Below are positions 13,101 to 26,758 of a stretch of 64,000 nucleotides of DNA, in pieces. Each line of letters opens with the position of its first letter. The stretch's first letter is position 1. The position numbers and the translations under genes are program-made. A model generated the notes under the pieces. It ran no database searches. It was not told the origin of the DNA and saw only the letters and a list, made by a program, of their open reading frames with translations. The DNA comes from Agelaius tricolor (lineage: Eukaryota > Chordata > Aves > Passeriformes > Icteridae), in NCBI GenBank assembly GCA_023055355.1, contig JALJCS010000024.1, positions 9,935,501-9,999,500 of the forward strand, given 5' to 3'.

Positions 13101-16100
13101 CACTAGCTGTTTTGTGTCAAGTGTGTTAATGCAAGCCAATGAAGTCTATCAGTCATTCGAAGCTCTCAAGCACTGCAGTCATTCAAATGAAAGCAGGGAA
13201 GAGAAAGCAGAAAAGTTTAAGGCAGCACATAATTCATAAAAGAAATTAAGAGCAGGGGTGTAGAAGAGTGGTTAGTACTTAATATTTGCTGTAGTTCCAA
13301 CATTGCCAGCAAGGACTCAAGACTGTGTAAAGCTTAGTTCATCATCAGGCTGCTCTATAAATCAGTTCCCAATATAGTTAATTCTGCTTTCCCAGAGACA
13401 GATCATTCAACACAAACTAGTTAATAGATATTGTAACAATAACATTATTAATAAAATGTTAGTTGTTTTGGATTTTTTATTCTGTGTCATAAAATCTTAG
13501 GTTTAAGATATAAAATGACACTGCATACTTTATTTTTTCTGTTTCATTTAAAAAAAGGAAAAAAATTATTTGTGATCTGCAAAGTATGATGCAGATGGCA
13601 GATCATACTTTGCTGCATCTATGTCATCATGGTACAGAAAGACAGCTACTTACTTTTTGAAGCCTCACACATTACTTGTCACATTGACCACATAAAGTAA
13701 GATTCCAGCTTTGTTGCTGTAAGCTCAAATGGGAATTTAACATTCATTCTGTCATAGGCAGGCATTTTTACTATTTCTACTAGGTTTTGATCAGAGACAG
13801 GAAATGTTTAAAAAGGAACCATTTCAGTTTCTTAAATACTTTGCTGGGATGCAATTATTGTCCCTTACCTCTGAAATTTAGCCATTTAAATGACAAAAAG
13901 GCAGTCAATCCACAGTAGGGGATTAGTCCAAGTGAAATTGTAAGATACCAATGCTTAAAATTTTAAATCACAAAAGGAAGATGCCATTACAGGTTAAAGA
14001 TTAAATATCGTATCTAAACCGCATCTTTGGGCTATATTGAAGACTAAAACCCAAAAACTCTTCAACATTCATACAAAGTTTTGAAGAATGGACTTCCACA
14101 ATCTAGATAAGAAATATGTTCAATGCAAAAGACTTTAAAGACAAATAAAGTAAACTGGGGTTGTCACAAGATTTCCTTCCCAGTATTCTAATACAAATCA
14201 GTAATAGATGCAATAGATTCCCAGCCCTTATAACACCCTTAACATACACAACTGAATCACATCATGTGAGCATCACTGTAGTTGGCTGGCTTGCTGCAAA
14301 GTGTCTGATCACATACTTAACAAAAGCTTTTACACACATTTTAGACAAACACTGCTTCCAAAACCTCAGCATTTTAAGTGACATTGCGTGAGACACTTCC
14401 ATTCTTGAATTCTGAAATCTTTAAAGGCACATAATAGTCCTTTCACATAAAGGAAGATTTTTAGTTGTACATAGAGGCACACAAAATGGCTTATACACAC
14501 ACACCCATTAGACACCCTCAATTTTCTCAGTGCTCCTCTAACCACTAAGAATCACTACCTTCCTTCAAAAAAATCAACTACAGTTATTTCAGGCAGAAAG
14601 AATCAATAGAGTGTGTGCTGAATAACAAAAGTGTTTGTCGATTTACTTTCCTACCAACACAAACACATTAAAGCTCTCAGCAGTGGATTTACTCAGCTCA
14701 AGGGAGTTTTAGGCCCTTGCCTGCTAATATCACCCCTGGCCAGGTGCACACAGCTTTCTTCTTAGGTCACAGCTACAGCCCCTGAATTCCAGATTAAGCA
14801 AGAGGTCAAAGACCATGAACAAGGAATAACTAAGAAAAAAAAAGGTATTTTAAAGGATCACAATTTCTAACGCCTTTTGAGCTTGAGGTTTTATTTGTTC
14901 ACAGTTATTGGAGGCCAGCCCTATGACAGTCATGCTATCATGCACAACAAATAATTTTTTTAAACAAACACAAGCTGCAGACTTCTAAGTGCTTTGAATG
15001 AAAAGGTGAAAACCTAGTAAGAACAGGATAAAAGGAAAACTGAAAGCACCTTCTCAGACAGGAAGCAACAATGAAGCATTCATACAAAATATGTAAGTTT
15101 AAAAGAAATTACAGGTTTTACAAGTGAATATTAAAGCTCATGGAAACTCTACTGAACAAAAGATTAATGCATTAAGCAACACCCACACAAAGAGTATGAA
15201 GGAAGCCTGTATGCCATACACACTTTATAGGATCATGACTTCATGCATTCATTAGGGCTCAGAAAAAGAATTGACAAGAATGTGCAGTAGGAGGAGGATA
15301 AAACCCATGTGCTGGGAAGAATAAAGGATCTGAGATGTCAAGATACAAAACAAGATTTCTGGATTGGCCCTCCCATTTTATAGTACAGGAAGTATTCCTG
15401 AAGTGACTGAAAACAGTCAGGAACAGCTAAGCATACGCACAAGAAAATAATATGTTCAGTCCTGCCCAGCAGGAACACACCTCCAAGCTCAGTGAGTGCA
15501 CACCTAGGAAAATACATGACCATTTTCACTATTCCATGAGAAGATCTGACAGTTGACACAGGAAAAAATTGTTAGCAAGGTGGCCCAGCAAAGTGAGCCA
15601 AGCAGTCCTACAAATGATCTTGCAAATTTTAGGTTTAGGTATAGAATTTTAAATGTAGTTTCCTTAACTTTTTGTTTGAATAAACGTGACTAAGAGAAAA
15701 AACAGAGCAGCAAAAAGGCCAGAAAGCAACAACAACAACAACCTCAACTACATCCCAGAAAATTATGGATTCAAAAATAGGATGTGATTTTAAATATATT
15801 TAATAAATAACTTTATATGTTAAGTAGTTCCTCCAACTGAGGAGGATACAAAAAATTTAAAACCCTATTTTTTTCCTAATTAAGAAAAAATAGATATACT
15901 GGGTTGGACAGGTGGATCCAGCTCATATTTACATCTCTAAAGATAGGGAACAAGGCTTCTCACTTAAGTCCTCTAAACAAATTAGAATGCAGGTTACATA
16001 GAAAAGTGAGAGATTAAGAAACAGAATATGAAGATTAGAAAAACACAGCTTTCATTCTCCCAGGGGAAAGATTATCAGTTTAGACACACAGGGATATAAA

Positions 16101-19100
16101 ATAAGGCCTAAATCACTCAATAAATTTATATGAGTGAAAAAAAAAGGGCTAATACCAAGATGCCAAAATCTGTCGATGATTCTGTGTTATTCAGGAAAAA
16201 AAAACAATTAAAAAAGTCAAGCAAAACCAGCAGAAGGATTTAATGACTAATTAAGTGATAAAAGGCTAGATGAAATGCAGCAAACCATGAAGGCTCTCTA
16301 TCATTGCACACAGTGATAAGCTCTGAACTATTATCACTCAGTGTAACACCTTAGTGTTTTAACAGTGTTTTATGAAACACACAGTTCAGTGCTAATAAGG
16401 CACTATTATCAGAGCTTTATAACTTGGGGAAGAAAGTGAGGAGAATGAAATGGAGAAGGTAAATAGAGAGTCTATTCAGTGTCTTTCCAAACACAAGAAC
16501 TCGAGGGCATGAACAGATTAAAAGTATTTGGCCAATGCCAAATATTTCTATGAGTTTAAAAAGGCTTTTAAAAAATGTTTATGCTGCAAGTAGCTAAAGA
16601 ACATTCTGAATAAAATAAAGGACAGCAGTAGCACTGCATTTAGAAAAAGCCCCTTGGCTCTAACAGGTATGCTGTAAATAACAGTGTAAATGATTCTCAA
16701 GACAAAGGTAGCAAGAATCTTGAACCTGACAAAGCCTGTTACCAATCTCTAGTTATTAGCACTGAGTATTGAAAGCAGCTTCTGTGAGCCTTCCTGAACT
16801 GGAACACACCCATGCTAATTCAGATGTAAGAAAAAGCTGGATAGCATCCAGAGGAAGAAAAACTGCACTTCATGTTTTCATTAGCTTTATTCCAAAAGCT
16901 CACTACTGAACTTCAGTAGGTTTTCTACTTATAAAGAAGTCACAGGATGTCAGGCATCTCCCTCAGTGTCACGTTATTAACTGACAGAGTAATTGAGATG
17001 TTTGATGGAGTAGTATGGAACAGGATTTCATCCCCAGGCATTTCTACCAGCTAAATTACTGGGGTGGGAGCAGGGAGTGAAGAATGTCTTCTTCAACATT
17101 AGAGCTTATCCCACATATGAAGAAATTCTCTGTATACCATGAAGAGCACTGATATCTGAACTGAACTTTGCCACATTGCACAGCACTGGAGCTTCAGGCA
17201 TACATCACTTTACTGCTTTAGCAAGAAGCCTTTACTGTAATTGAATCTGAAAGGGAGTACTGTCTCAATCACAAGGAAAATTACTTGCTTCTACAGTGAG
17301 TGGATATTAGTATGAATAAACTATATTCACTGCTAAACTCCACTCCTCCCACCATGCTCCACAAGGTAAGAAGAACAAATCAATGTGTAGGTGGAGATTG
17401 ATATGGCACAGAAAAGACAGATATAAAATTATTTGTATTTGAAAAAGCCTCTTCTATGACTTCCATTATCAAGACTTGAAGCTGGATTTTTACTTAACCT
17501 TTTTTCTGTTCAGGAATTTCCATAAAAATATGCCTCTGAACTGCAACATGCAAAGCTTATCCCATTCTTAGTATTAATAAAAGTGCTTAAGTAGTACATC
17601 CAGATAGGTTCTAACTGTTCTACAATTAAGTTTAGAATCACAAAAGCAGTCTTTGCCACAAGTTTCATCAGAGAAAAAATTAAAATACAGCTATATAATC
17701 CAGCATTGGATTAGGCTGAAAAAGAAATAGCCAGTAAAAGGTCAAAAACATGCTATGAATCCTGTGCCAACAGAATTTAGGGTGGTGCACCTACATCACC
17801 TTAACTATTACCATAATATTTACAAACACAATCAGGTTGCTGGAAGCCAGTCAGTTTTTAATCCTCAGTTTTTTACTAATTTTTCATGCTCAGTTTGCAT
17901 TCAACAGCACTGAAATGTGTTCTGTTCCCTAGATTTCCATGGCTTCAGTAGAAATAACCCAAAATTAACAACATGAAAAAGCATCATTTGGTTTCTTACA
18001 AACCAAGCATCCAGCTGCTGAAGACAACCCACCTGCAAAACCTCTGTATTTGCAAACTGCTTTGAGGCACTGGCATCTTTCAGCTCTGCATGACTGAATG
18101 TGATCCTCAGACAACTGTTGAAAGGGAATCCTTTTCCTATAGCTCAGTTTTCATCAGTCTTTTTCTCTATTCATCCAGTATTTACCTTTTCTATAGCACA
18201 GTCAGAAAATGTTATAGCTTCTCATGAAGTCAGTAGATGTCTTACTGCACTGTTCAAAACTATGATAGGATTGTATTGTAATCATCTAGTTTTATTGTGG
18301 TACTTAAAAAACAGAAAGCAAAAAACAAAAACAAAACCCAAACCCCAAAGCATGACTGAGCTGTCAGAAAAACACCCTGTCACAAACATGAAGCAGTTAA
18401 TTCACGTTAGAAGAGTGAATGAACTTGTTTGCACAATTTTCAAAAATTAAATATACTATCTATAGGAAATCCTTTTGTGGTGGATTCCCAGTAATAGCTC
18501 ATTTGCTAGTACAAAGGAAACTTTATAACATGGGAGAGGGAGCAGGCAACAAGAATGCATGCACCTACAAAGTAAATAATCAGAACCTATTTGTCAATAA
18601 ATAAAAAATCAAGAAAAAGTAGGAAAATGAAAGCTTTTGGGGGTACCTGTCCATGGATATCAACCAAAACAGGCAGAGCAACACATTTTGTGCACAATCT
18701 GCCCACAAAGTATTTCTTTTGGAGTCGTGTCCTATATAATCCATCCAGGTCCTTTTGGAAGTGCATGGTGGTAATTCTGATAGTGTTACACTGGATTTTA
18801 TGCTTCTTTCTGTAAGCACAAATCTGGTAAGTTAATTAAAAAAAATCAAACAAATTCAACAATTTCAAGGGACAGCACACAGCTTTTTATTAGAGATTTT
18901 ATTTTCAGTATGAAACAAGCTTTCTAGAATTTCAGACACTCTAAGGAGTAAATTAATGGAAAATAAAAATAATTTATTTTGTTAGAAGATGCTATGTAAA
19001 CTTATTTCCTAAGTGAATGATGTCAGATCACCCCCATTCACCACAGGTAGAATACGTACTTTTAGAAAAGTTGATCTGTACATTTTATAACAGTAAATGC

Positions 19101-22100
19101 AGGTTCTAACAGCTTTTTTGTTTCACTGGATTGTATTGTTGAGCCTTCAGTGCTCAGGAGAGCAAGCCTGAGTCTCTAGAGAAATCCTCCTACTCACTTT
19201 CCACAAGTTCCAAAAGCTCAGTGGTATTGTGTGCAGTAACTGTGTAGGAGTACAGTTTCTGGAAAGACTGACATTCCACTTAAAAGCTGGCATCAAGCAT
19301 CATGTCATAAACATGATTTGCACATATCAATTATAGTGACAGGGGAACTGACTGGAGAAGAAGAAGAAATACTTTGCTCAACAAACATAAACAATTTGAA
19401 AAAAGGTTTCATTAACTTTGGATGCCTAGCTCCTCACTGAGTGTTGAATCCTTTCATCCATTCAGAAGCCTCCTGAATTCTTAACTGCATAGTAAAGACT
19501 TGGTACAATTAAGAGTACATTGCATGTTTTTCTTTTATGCCTTTAACCTCCATGATCAGATCTTAAGACAACTCTACTTGTCCCAAGATCAATTCCAAGT
19601 TCTTATACTACCATACTTTAGCAGGCATTCGACTTTAAAAAGTGGTAACAGCGATGGGAGAAAAGGGAATAACATTTGTTTACAGAGCTGTTCAAGTCTA
19701 GGACTCAACTCTACTTTCTCTGGGAGGAGCAATGCATTTGTAGATATGATAACAGTCTTAGTCACACCACAATTGCAAGTCATCAAATAGCATTAAATTG
19801 AACTGGAAACAACTTCTGCACGCCCACAAAATGAACGTAAATTGTCAGGAGAGTAATAAAAAAAAGCATGTAGGTGGAAGACAAAGAGTGATATTATAGA
19901 CTATAAATTTTAAAAGTGGAGGAAAAACCATTCTTCAAATCTGTATTTTTCTAGTGTAGCTATTACTGTACAATGATCTTTTAAAGTCAATAAAACAATT
20001 TTATACGTAACTAATGAGCCAGTCCTGCTGCTTTTTCCTATGCAGGCATCTCTGATTGAATCCTTTATGGATGAGCCGGGATAAATCTAACAAATTTACA
20101 GTTCCAAAACTGTAGAGTTAAAAATAAATTACATCTTGTCATTTCTTAGTTGATAATCATCAATATTAACCATTTCCACTAAAAAAAAAGAAAGGAGAAA
20201 GCAATGAAAAACAATATGAGAAGATGAGACCACAGAGCTCACCAAGCCCACATATTTTTGTAGGTGCAGACAGCAGAAAGTTTTCATAACAACCTGCACA
20301 ATGCACATGGAATTTCAGCAATTCTGCAGTTTGAGCACTTCACATTGACACTCCAGCAGTCCATTCGCTGTCAAAACAGAGGGGCGCTTAAAAAAGGAAC
20401 ATTCCAACTTTTTAGCAAAACCACAAATCCAGTGACTTAAGCATTTCTAATAATTAACTTTTCAAAGGATTAGCTTTACTTGCCAGTTTACTGTTCCAAG
20501 TCTCACCTTCTAACTTTCACAATGAAGTGGGGCTGCTGCTGCTGCGAGGGGTCCTCCAGCAACAACAGCTCCAAATCTCTCCTTGACTGCTGTACTGGAA
20601 CAGAGATTTGTCTGCACAGGGGAACACACATACTGGATCTCTTCTGAAGGAAACTGAATTGGAAGATTCCAACCACTAGATTAAATTCTTAAATTTGCAC
20701 AAAAGGAATGTTAAGTCCTTCACACCAAAGAATTTATAGGGCCACTCCCATTTCATTATAGAATTCACTAATATGTGTACAGCTCTTCCCTTTCTACCCT
20801 CCTTTCTTTCAGCACCCTGGGACTCTGCTAGAAATTTTGTTATCATAAACAGATTAGGAAATTGATCCACCTGGAAAATAATGGATGAAGACTGAGCTAG
20901 GGCACCTTCCAGAATCTGGTTCATCATATGAATGTAAAAAAATTGATAGCAGTAATAGTATTTTTGTTATCAACCAGAAAACCCATTAATGTATTTCAAA
21001 TGATGGAAGAGGGAAAGATGGAGAATGTTTCCTCCAATAAATGGGTGTTCAATCCTCCTCCCATATGTGGTAAAAATACCAGCATGTTACTGACAATAGC
21101 AGCAGACATGAAAAAGCCTACTTCCATTGTTCTGCACCAACAATGATGATGTCCCAAAATTTTATCAAAAAATACAGTCATTAACTTTTGTTTGGAAAGA
21201 ATCTTTTCTCTCCCACAGCAATGCCTGGCAAATGAGCTTTCTAGAAGCCTGAGTATTTAAAGGTAAAGTTTGAAGGGGCATTAATAAACTGACAGATAAA
21301 TTGTTAAGTAATTAATACTTCAAGGCATAATCCTCCCCTTCAAATAATCAAAGGTTTTTCTGAGATTTCTTCCAGCTTTGCACAAACACTTCAGTTTGCC
21401 TCAAGAGTTAGTCTGTAATAGCTAACTGCCAAAAAGTAGAGACACAGCAGTGCTAAAATAGAGCTCTGAAGCAAAGGTTCTTTGTAACTGTAAGTGAAGG
21501 AAGGTAACACTTGGAAAATATTTGTAAATTAGAAAGGTTCCCTATTTGTTAGCTATCATTTAGCAATGCCTTGGAGACACACTGTTATAAATTGTTGCAA
21601 TGCATTGTAAACTGTTTTAAATATTTTTTCACTATTTATAAATATGAAGTCAGTCAATAAAATAATTTTATTGCTAGAGGTACAAAAAACTTTCATAACC
21701 TAAGTACACACAGAACTCTGCATATCTACAAACAAAATATAATAAATTGATTTCTGTCTGCAAAGCTCTCTGTACAAACACCTTCCCCTGTGTTCTCAAT
21801 TCTAGAACAAGAGATTACAGCAAAACCATGGACAAAAAACCCCAACTAGTTCCTCAACCAAAGGGACCTTTCTTCAAGCACTGCAACTTAGCTTTGCAAT
21901 TTCTCCTTTCCAGCCTTATTGACTAGCAAATGTGCATGAATGATGTAATAAACCAGTAATAATCTTTTTCATGCACATATGAAAAATTACCATCTTGTCC
22001 CCAGCTTCTCCAGTATCCTAGCATGACTTCTTTTACCTGCTGACCGGCAGACAGTCAATTTTTACGAAAGACACTTTACATGCCTGAATATACTTAAGCA

Positions 22101-25100
22101 TTACAATAAATGGTAACTCTTCCAGATAACCTCCAGCACAAGAAATGTTCACCTGGGGTGAGAGGCATCCAGTTCAAGTTATCACTGTGGCTAAATTGAA
22201 GCAGTTGTTTGAATCCAGACATGACAGTCAAGGATCTGATCACGACTGTATTGTGAAAAGTGTCTCTCAATTCTGCTTTCCTTTCATCTGAATCAAACCA
22301 TCTCCTGGGACATACAGATCCACTTTCTAACGCAGCAATACAGGGCGCTTACCTTGACTGCAGACTCAGGCATTTCTTTCAAAAAACATTAATAGCAGCA
22401 GTACTACAGATACTCACATGCTAAAACTAAGTCACCACATTGAAAGTGCTTTTCTCCAAGCTCCGTTCCGTGTGTAAGGAGAGGAAATGGTTTCTCTAGC
22501 AAGAATGATATTTTTAAGCCTACTTGGAGAATTTGGTGTTGGGAGCTCCAGAGCTCTCACCCAAGCTGTGTCTTTTCACATTGCTTTAAGGCTGTATCTG
22601 GATGAAACACAGAAAGCAGGAAGGGGTATGTAGCACCTGGACCAGAAACTGAGGGGCCTGTGCACCTTAGAGGCATAAAAGTGTCTTATGAGATTAGAAT
22701 CTCAGTCTGTTTCAAAAGACTTCACTAGCAAGCAGACACTGGTCTTCCCTGCTATACACGAACTCTCCTGTAATTTGCTCACATGAATACTGATGACTCC
22801 ATAGCTTTAAAATTTCAGGAGCCCTAATTAGTAGTGTATATGCTTTGCTCACTAATAAGCTCCCTGTCCATGAACATCCTTGAAAGAATATCCATTTTTT
22901 TTCTCATTTATTTTTAAACATGAAAGCTGACATATTGACATTCACTCCATTCCTCCATACACAAGGAATGGAAAACCAAAGCCATACATAAGCAGAATGG
23001 AGGAGTTTTGAGTAGAAATAGGAATGCCCTCCTTTTCTTTTTTAACACAACAAAACCTGTATTTATAAATTATCCTAATTATTATTTTTTTCATTAAATA
23101 CAGATTAAATTTGCTCAATAAATTCTCAAAACACTGTTACCTCTCATCGTGAAAGAAATTATTCAAGGAATAACATAAACATTACCTAACGATACATTAG
23201 CAGAATAGAGACTGAAAAATTGCTAAGATAAAAAATGGCAGTAAAAGAGTTTGATCCAAAGGAAGTACCTGTTCTGCTGAGGATATTGTGTGTATTTAAG
23301 TGCTTTACTGAGTCAGAGCCAAGGCATTCATTAATTTGTTGGATTACACTGCAAGATATGGATAATGCTCCAGGAATAGATAATGTGATGTGTGCTTCCA
23401 GGAAACAAAGTACTTAACATTCACTTTGATAATATAGCCTTAAACACAGTGTATATTAACAAAAACTGGAAGAAAAAGGACAGATCAGAAATACAAGAAT
23501 ATTACAAGAATTAGTAAAATGGTTGAGGTTAGAAAGGACCACTGGAAGTCACCCGTTGGAACCCCTCTGCTCATGCAGGTCCACAGCCCAGGACAGTGTC
23601 CACATGGTTTTTGAGTATCTCAAAGGATGCAGACTCAATCACCTCTGGACAACCTGTGCCAGTGCTCAGCCACCCTCACAGGAAAAACAAAAAGTGTTGA
23701 CTGATGGACAAAGGGAACCTCCTGTTTGTGCCAGCTGTCTCTAATCCTTGTGTTGGAGAGTTCTGGAAAGATCATGGCTCCATCCTTTTTGCACCCTACC
23801 TTCAGCTATTTGTGCACATTGATAGATCCCCCTGAGACCTCTCTCTCCCAGGCTGAATAGCCCCAGCTCCCGGTCTCCCACAGGAGAGATGCTGCAGCTC
23901 ATTCACCATCTCTGTGGCCCTTTGCTGATCTCTCTCCATGTCTCTCATGCACTGAGTAGTCCAGAACTGGGATGAGGCACTGCAGTGCTGACTGGAGGGG
24001 AAGGATCTCCTTCCACCTGTTGGGCAATGTTTCAAGTACTGCAGCCCAGTATACCAGTGACCTTCTGTGGGGGGAGGGCACATGAGCATTGAGTAGATAG
24101 TCCTGAGCTGAAACTGCTATTCCAAATAATTGACATATACACAGTAGATTTCCCCTTCTCAAACAGAAATTATAGCTGATTTATTGAAATTATACAAACT
24201 TAAATTTGTTACAGTAATTAAATTTGAGCAAGATATTTAAGTCATCATTAAAGGGAAGTGTTCTATGTATTTAATAAGATTTGAGAAAGCTTTCTGTATA
24301 TTAGTGTGCTGGTCTTTTCTGTCCTCTCTCCATCACTCTGAGTTAGTCACAGTCATAGTGACTATTGAAAATGACCCAACTTCTTAAGAAAGAAGTCAGA
24401 GCAGCCCTTCCCAGAACATCTGGGCTGGAGCATATTTCCCTTCATACAACCAAACCACAACATGCCCTGGCTGAGAGTCCAAATCCTTCACTTTTCCTAG
24501 ACCTGTGAGAAACTCAAATGTTATTTATCATAAGAGCTCTGGTGATTCCAAGGAACACCTTCAAGTCAGTTCAAATATTTTGAGAATTTCTGAAGTGCCA
24601 ATTTTCTGTTTGACATATCAGTTTGTTTTGTATTTATTTTCATATGTACATCTTTGAACTTGTATTTTTATTTGCAGTTCTTTCTAAAGTCCTACTAAAA
24701 CGCCCATTTTTAAGTTCTGATGACCAGAACTTCCTTTCTTTTAAAAAAGTTTTCAGCTCTATTAACTGTTAGCACTATCACAAATGGCATAACTCTAAAA
24801 CCATAAGCCATATAAGAAAATACTGTATTATATATTATTGAAGACATTTTCTATCTAAATTCACTAAAATCTTGGTTGTTCAAGATTCCAGCACAACACT
24901 ATGGCAATGGTAGCTCATTCTGCTGCATTAAATACTTGAGTATATTAAGAAGGGCATGGGAAGGGCAATGACAGTGGCACTAGGCACCCATAATATTTTT
25001 ATGGGAAGAACTGAAAGCAGTCAGGAATGAGTCACAACTGAAAAGGAGAAATACATCAATGCTCAAAAGCCTTCTTTTATAAGCAGCATCTCTAAAACAG

Positions 25101-26753
25101 TGCTGCATAGGTAGGGCTCATTAGCAAATACACAGGACTGTAAAGAGGGCTAAGATAAAAATCAGTGTGATTTTAAAAGTCCAACATTTGTGTAGAGTAA
25201 GAAAATCTCCAAATTAGATAGAAAAAAATAGCTGACAGGACCTGTGTGCAAAACACCACCAGACAGACTGCTGATTTCCAGAATCTTGCACGAATGCGGG
25301 CACCAACAACAGAAAGCTATGTATTGCTTTTTCAAATCATAGTATAACTAAGGCCAAGATAACTTCATACCATATTCCTATTATAGTTACTATTCTTTCC
25401 CTGTTGAAGCATACTAAGAAACTAGAAAATGAAGAAAGAAAACATATCTGCTAGCACTAACTCTAAATTAGCAACCATGTAGGTAATGTTAGAAGTGTCA
25501 AATCTCCATAATCTCTCAATTCTTTTACAAGTGGGCTAGATGACAAAATTGGTACTGAATACTGACACAGGATAGAAATTAGGATATCCAAAAAAAATTC
25601 TCCTTCATTGGGAACAGGGAACCCAGAAGGTTCCATCAGTCAATTATGAATTAGATGCAAACAACAGATTTGCTGACACAGTCATAATATTGGCCAAAAC
25701 TACGTGCAGAGCTCAGTTGCATCTGGTATGTGCCACACAGAAAGTCACACATTTAATAATTTTAAACTCTCGGATGCCTTACTATCTTCAATAGAGAGAT
25801 TCATATTTGTGAACATTAAGGGCATGTACATAAGCAGTTTCACAACCAAAAGTCCAATTTTAAAGAAAGTTAAAGAACAAGAGATGAGTTAGACCTTGAG
25901 CACAAGACCATCTTGCACAAGTTTTAGATTAGAAACTGAATTAAAACTGGAACTCAGCAGGTGAGTACAGGAGCCAGGTGGCTTTTGTTCTACATTTTGC
26001 ACAAGACCTTACTCTCATCCTATCAGTTTCCACAATCTTTGAAACTCAATAGTTTCACAGCAAGTGGGGGAAAGAACCACATCCTTCTACCTTTCACAGT
26101 GTATCATGACTGTAAATCCAAATTCTTATCTTACTGCTAATATTAACTTCAATTTTGGCTTCATGTACCAGTTTATTATTCTATCAGTCTACAGTAGTAT
26201 CTTATGCATCCACATTAGAATTCATATTAAAGCTACAGTTATAGCATGTGTTCTAGCCAAACAAAGAAATTATATTGAAATATTATTATGGTAAATTTAA
26301 TTAAATCTCCCTGCCAATTTTTCAAATAAAGTTCTTTTCTATTGCTTTGTACAGACCTGAAAAATTAGATAGGAAAATTCAAATATATGCACAACGGAAG
26401 CTGAAGTAGAAAAGACTCTTGCACAACAACAGGTTAAAAGAAATTGAAGAAATTTATTTTCCTACTTTACAGTGTCTTTAAACAGAGTTTGGAATACATA
26501 TACATGAAACATTGGGAGATTATTGTGTGTAAGCCCATTTTGCATAATAATTGCTTTCATACTTACCCTTTTTTTCTGTTTTCTCCCTGCTCCGGGAGTA
26601 GCCAGGAACTGAAGAAGTTGCAGAATCTCCTGAAGAGGTTCCAGGTCTCTGACTGTTCCCACTATGGGCCACAGGAGCAGCATTTAGCTGGGACCTTCCA
26701 AGATGCTGCTGGGGGTGAGAGGGACTTGAGGTGGGATCGGGAACTGAATTCAT
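4184..26753 (-). CDS. WFS1: Wolframin, N-terminal part (5 coding exons, 3' end outside window)
   Basis: Joining five minus-strand segments (26753-26567, 10030-9948, 6006-5862, 5018-4848, 4264-4184) gives one uninterrupted reading frame of 222 codons plus one base. Every junction has an AG acceptor and a GT donor, and the phases agree (1, 0, 1, 1, 1). The protein matches the vertebrate wolframin N-terminus, including [37 protein letters not shown] and [13 protein letters not shown]. Wolframin is an endoplasmic reticulum membrane glycoprotein involved in calcium homeostasis and the unfolded protein response; loss causes Wolfram syndrome in people. The part seen here is the cytosolic N-terminal region: a Ser/Pro-rich low-complexity head (residues 1-62), then Sel1-like repeats, then a basic stretch. 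The EF-hand-like region, membrane segments and lumenal domain are encoded by later exons not found here, so the gene runs off the left edge. The gene identity is recognised from family knowledge; no database search was run. Confidence 0.96.
4265..4847. other. WFS1: WFS1 intron 5
   Basis: A 583-bp intron bounded by the donor GTTTGT and the acceptor AAACAG on the minus strand. No other feature seen. Confidence 0.9.
4848..5018 (-). CDS. WFS1: WFS1 exon 5
   Basis: This 171-bp exon has the acceptor TTTTTTTGAG before 5018 and the donor GAAG|GTTTGT after 4848. It encodes [40 protein letters not shown] and [37 protein letters not shown] is shared with mammalian wolframin. The Lys-rich run is a short basic patch between the Sel1-like region and the linker. 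The donor has T rather than A at +3, which is weaker than the other WFS1 donors, but the frame is maintained into exon 6. A 158-codon open frame on the opposite strand here is a shadow of this exon. Confidence 0.96.
5019..5861. other. WFS1: WFS1 intron 4
   Basis: An 843-bp intron with the donor GTATGG and an acceptor preceded by a short T tract on the minus strand. It holds a T/G-rich stretch at about 5345-5390. No other feature seen. Confidence 0.9.
5862..6006 (-). CDS. WFS1: WFS1 exon 4, Sel1-like repeat exon
   Basis: This 145-bp exon has the acceptor TTATTATAG before 6006 and the donor AGAG|GTATGG after 5862. It encodes 48 residues, [17 protein letters not shown] followed by [14 protein letters not shown] and [17 protein letters not shown]. 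This is the most conserved block seen in the window and is nearly identical to the mammalian protein. The alternation of small and hydrophobic residues (AVDW, LAAKQG, EAVKLL) fits alpha-helical Sel1-like repeats, which mediate protein interaction on the cytosolic face. It ends in phase 1; the Gly codon is split with exon 5. Confidence 0.97.
6007..9947. other. WFS1: WFS1 intron 3
   Basis: A 3.9-kb AT-rich intron. It contains a dinucleotide microsatellite at 7133-7191 and one arm of a 23-bp direct repeat (9491-9513). No exon recognised. Confidence 0.88.
7133..7191. repeat. Compound (TA)n/(CA)n microsatellite
   Basis: Alternating TA and CA dinucleotides with short TACA interruptions for about 59 bp. 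It lies in WFS1 intron 3 and is likely polymorphic in length. Confidence 0.95.
9948..10030 (-). CDS. WFS1: WFS1 exon 3, start of Sel1-like repeats
   Basis: This 83-bp exon runs from the acceptor TTTTTAG (10031-10032 end) to the donor ACAGAG|GTAATT. After completing a Glu codon from exon 2 it encodes [20 protein letters not shown] followed by ESKAQTE. This corresponds to the human segment FEEVLERAKAGDPKAQTE, the beginning of the Sel1-like repeat region. It ends in phase 0, and exon 4 then opens with the Val codon of VGKH. Exact 23-bp direct repeats lie on both sides of the exon, at 9491-9513 and 11033-11055. Confidence 0.95.
13579..13613. repeat. Short perfect hairpin
   Basis: A 12-bp arm at 13579-13590 (GCAAAGTATGAT) is followed after 11 bases by its exact reverse complement at 13602-13613. 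It lies within intron 2; no function assigned. Confidence 0.8.
23519..24097 (-). mobile_element. CR1 LINE 3' fragment
   Basis: The plus strand shows the reverse complement of the conserved avian CR1 3' region: AGAAAGGACCACTGGAAGTC near 23533, then the segments for CTGTGCCAGTGCTC, GGGAACCTCCTGT, TTGATAGATCCCCCTGAGAC and a CAGGCTGAATAGCCCCAGCT-type stretch. Only the 3' UTR and terminal reverse-transcriptase region are represented, as is usual for 5'-truncated CR1 copies. Divergence from the remembered consensus is moderate. Ends are approximate. Confidence 0.88.
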
Positions 26754-26758
26754 TTTAG
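26567..26758 (-). CDS. WFS1: WFS1 exon 2, start codon exon
   Basis: This 192-bp exon has a pyrimidine-rich acceptor ending in GGCAG before 26758 and the donor AAGG|GTAAGT after 26567. Five untranslated bases precede the ATG at 26753-26751. The coding part is 62 codons plus one base and starts [10 protein letters not shown]. It is Ser/Pro/Gln-rich and low in hydrophobic residues, as expected for the disordered wolframin head; human wolframin has a similar composition here but poorly conserved sequence. The stretch RSQLNAAP aligns with the human RSRLNATA region, which supports this start. No upstream in-frame ATG lies within the exon. Confidence 0.92.

Larger units (their letters stand above)
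10031..26566. other. WFS1: WFS1 intron 2
   Basis: A 16.5-kb intron, from the donor GTAAGT after exon 2 to the acceptor of exon 3. It holds a CR1 fragment at 23519-24097, a perfect 12-bp hairpin at 13579-13613, and one arm of a 23-bp repeat at 11033-11055. The rest is AT-rich with no exon that I can support. Confidence 0.88.
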
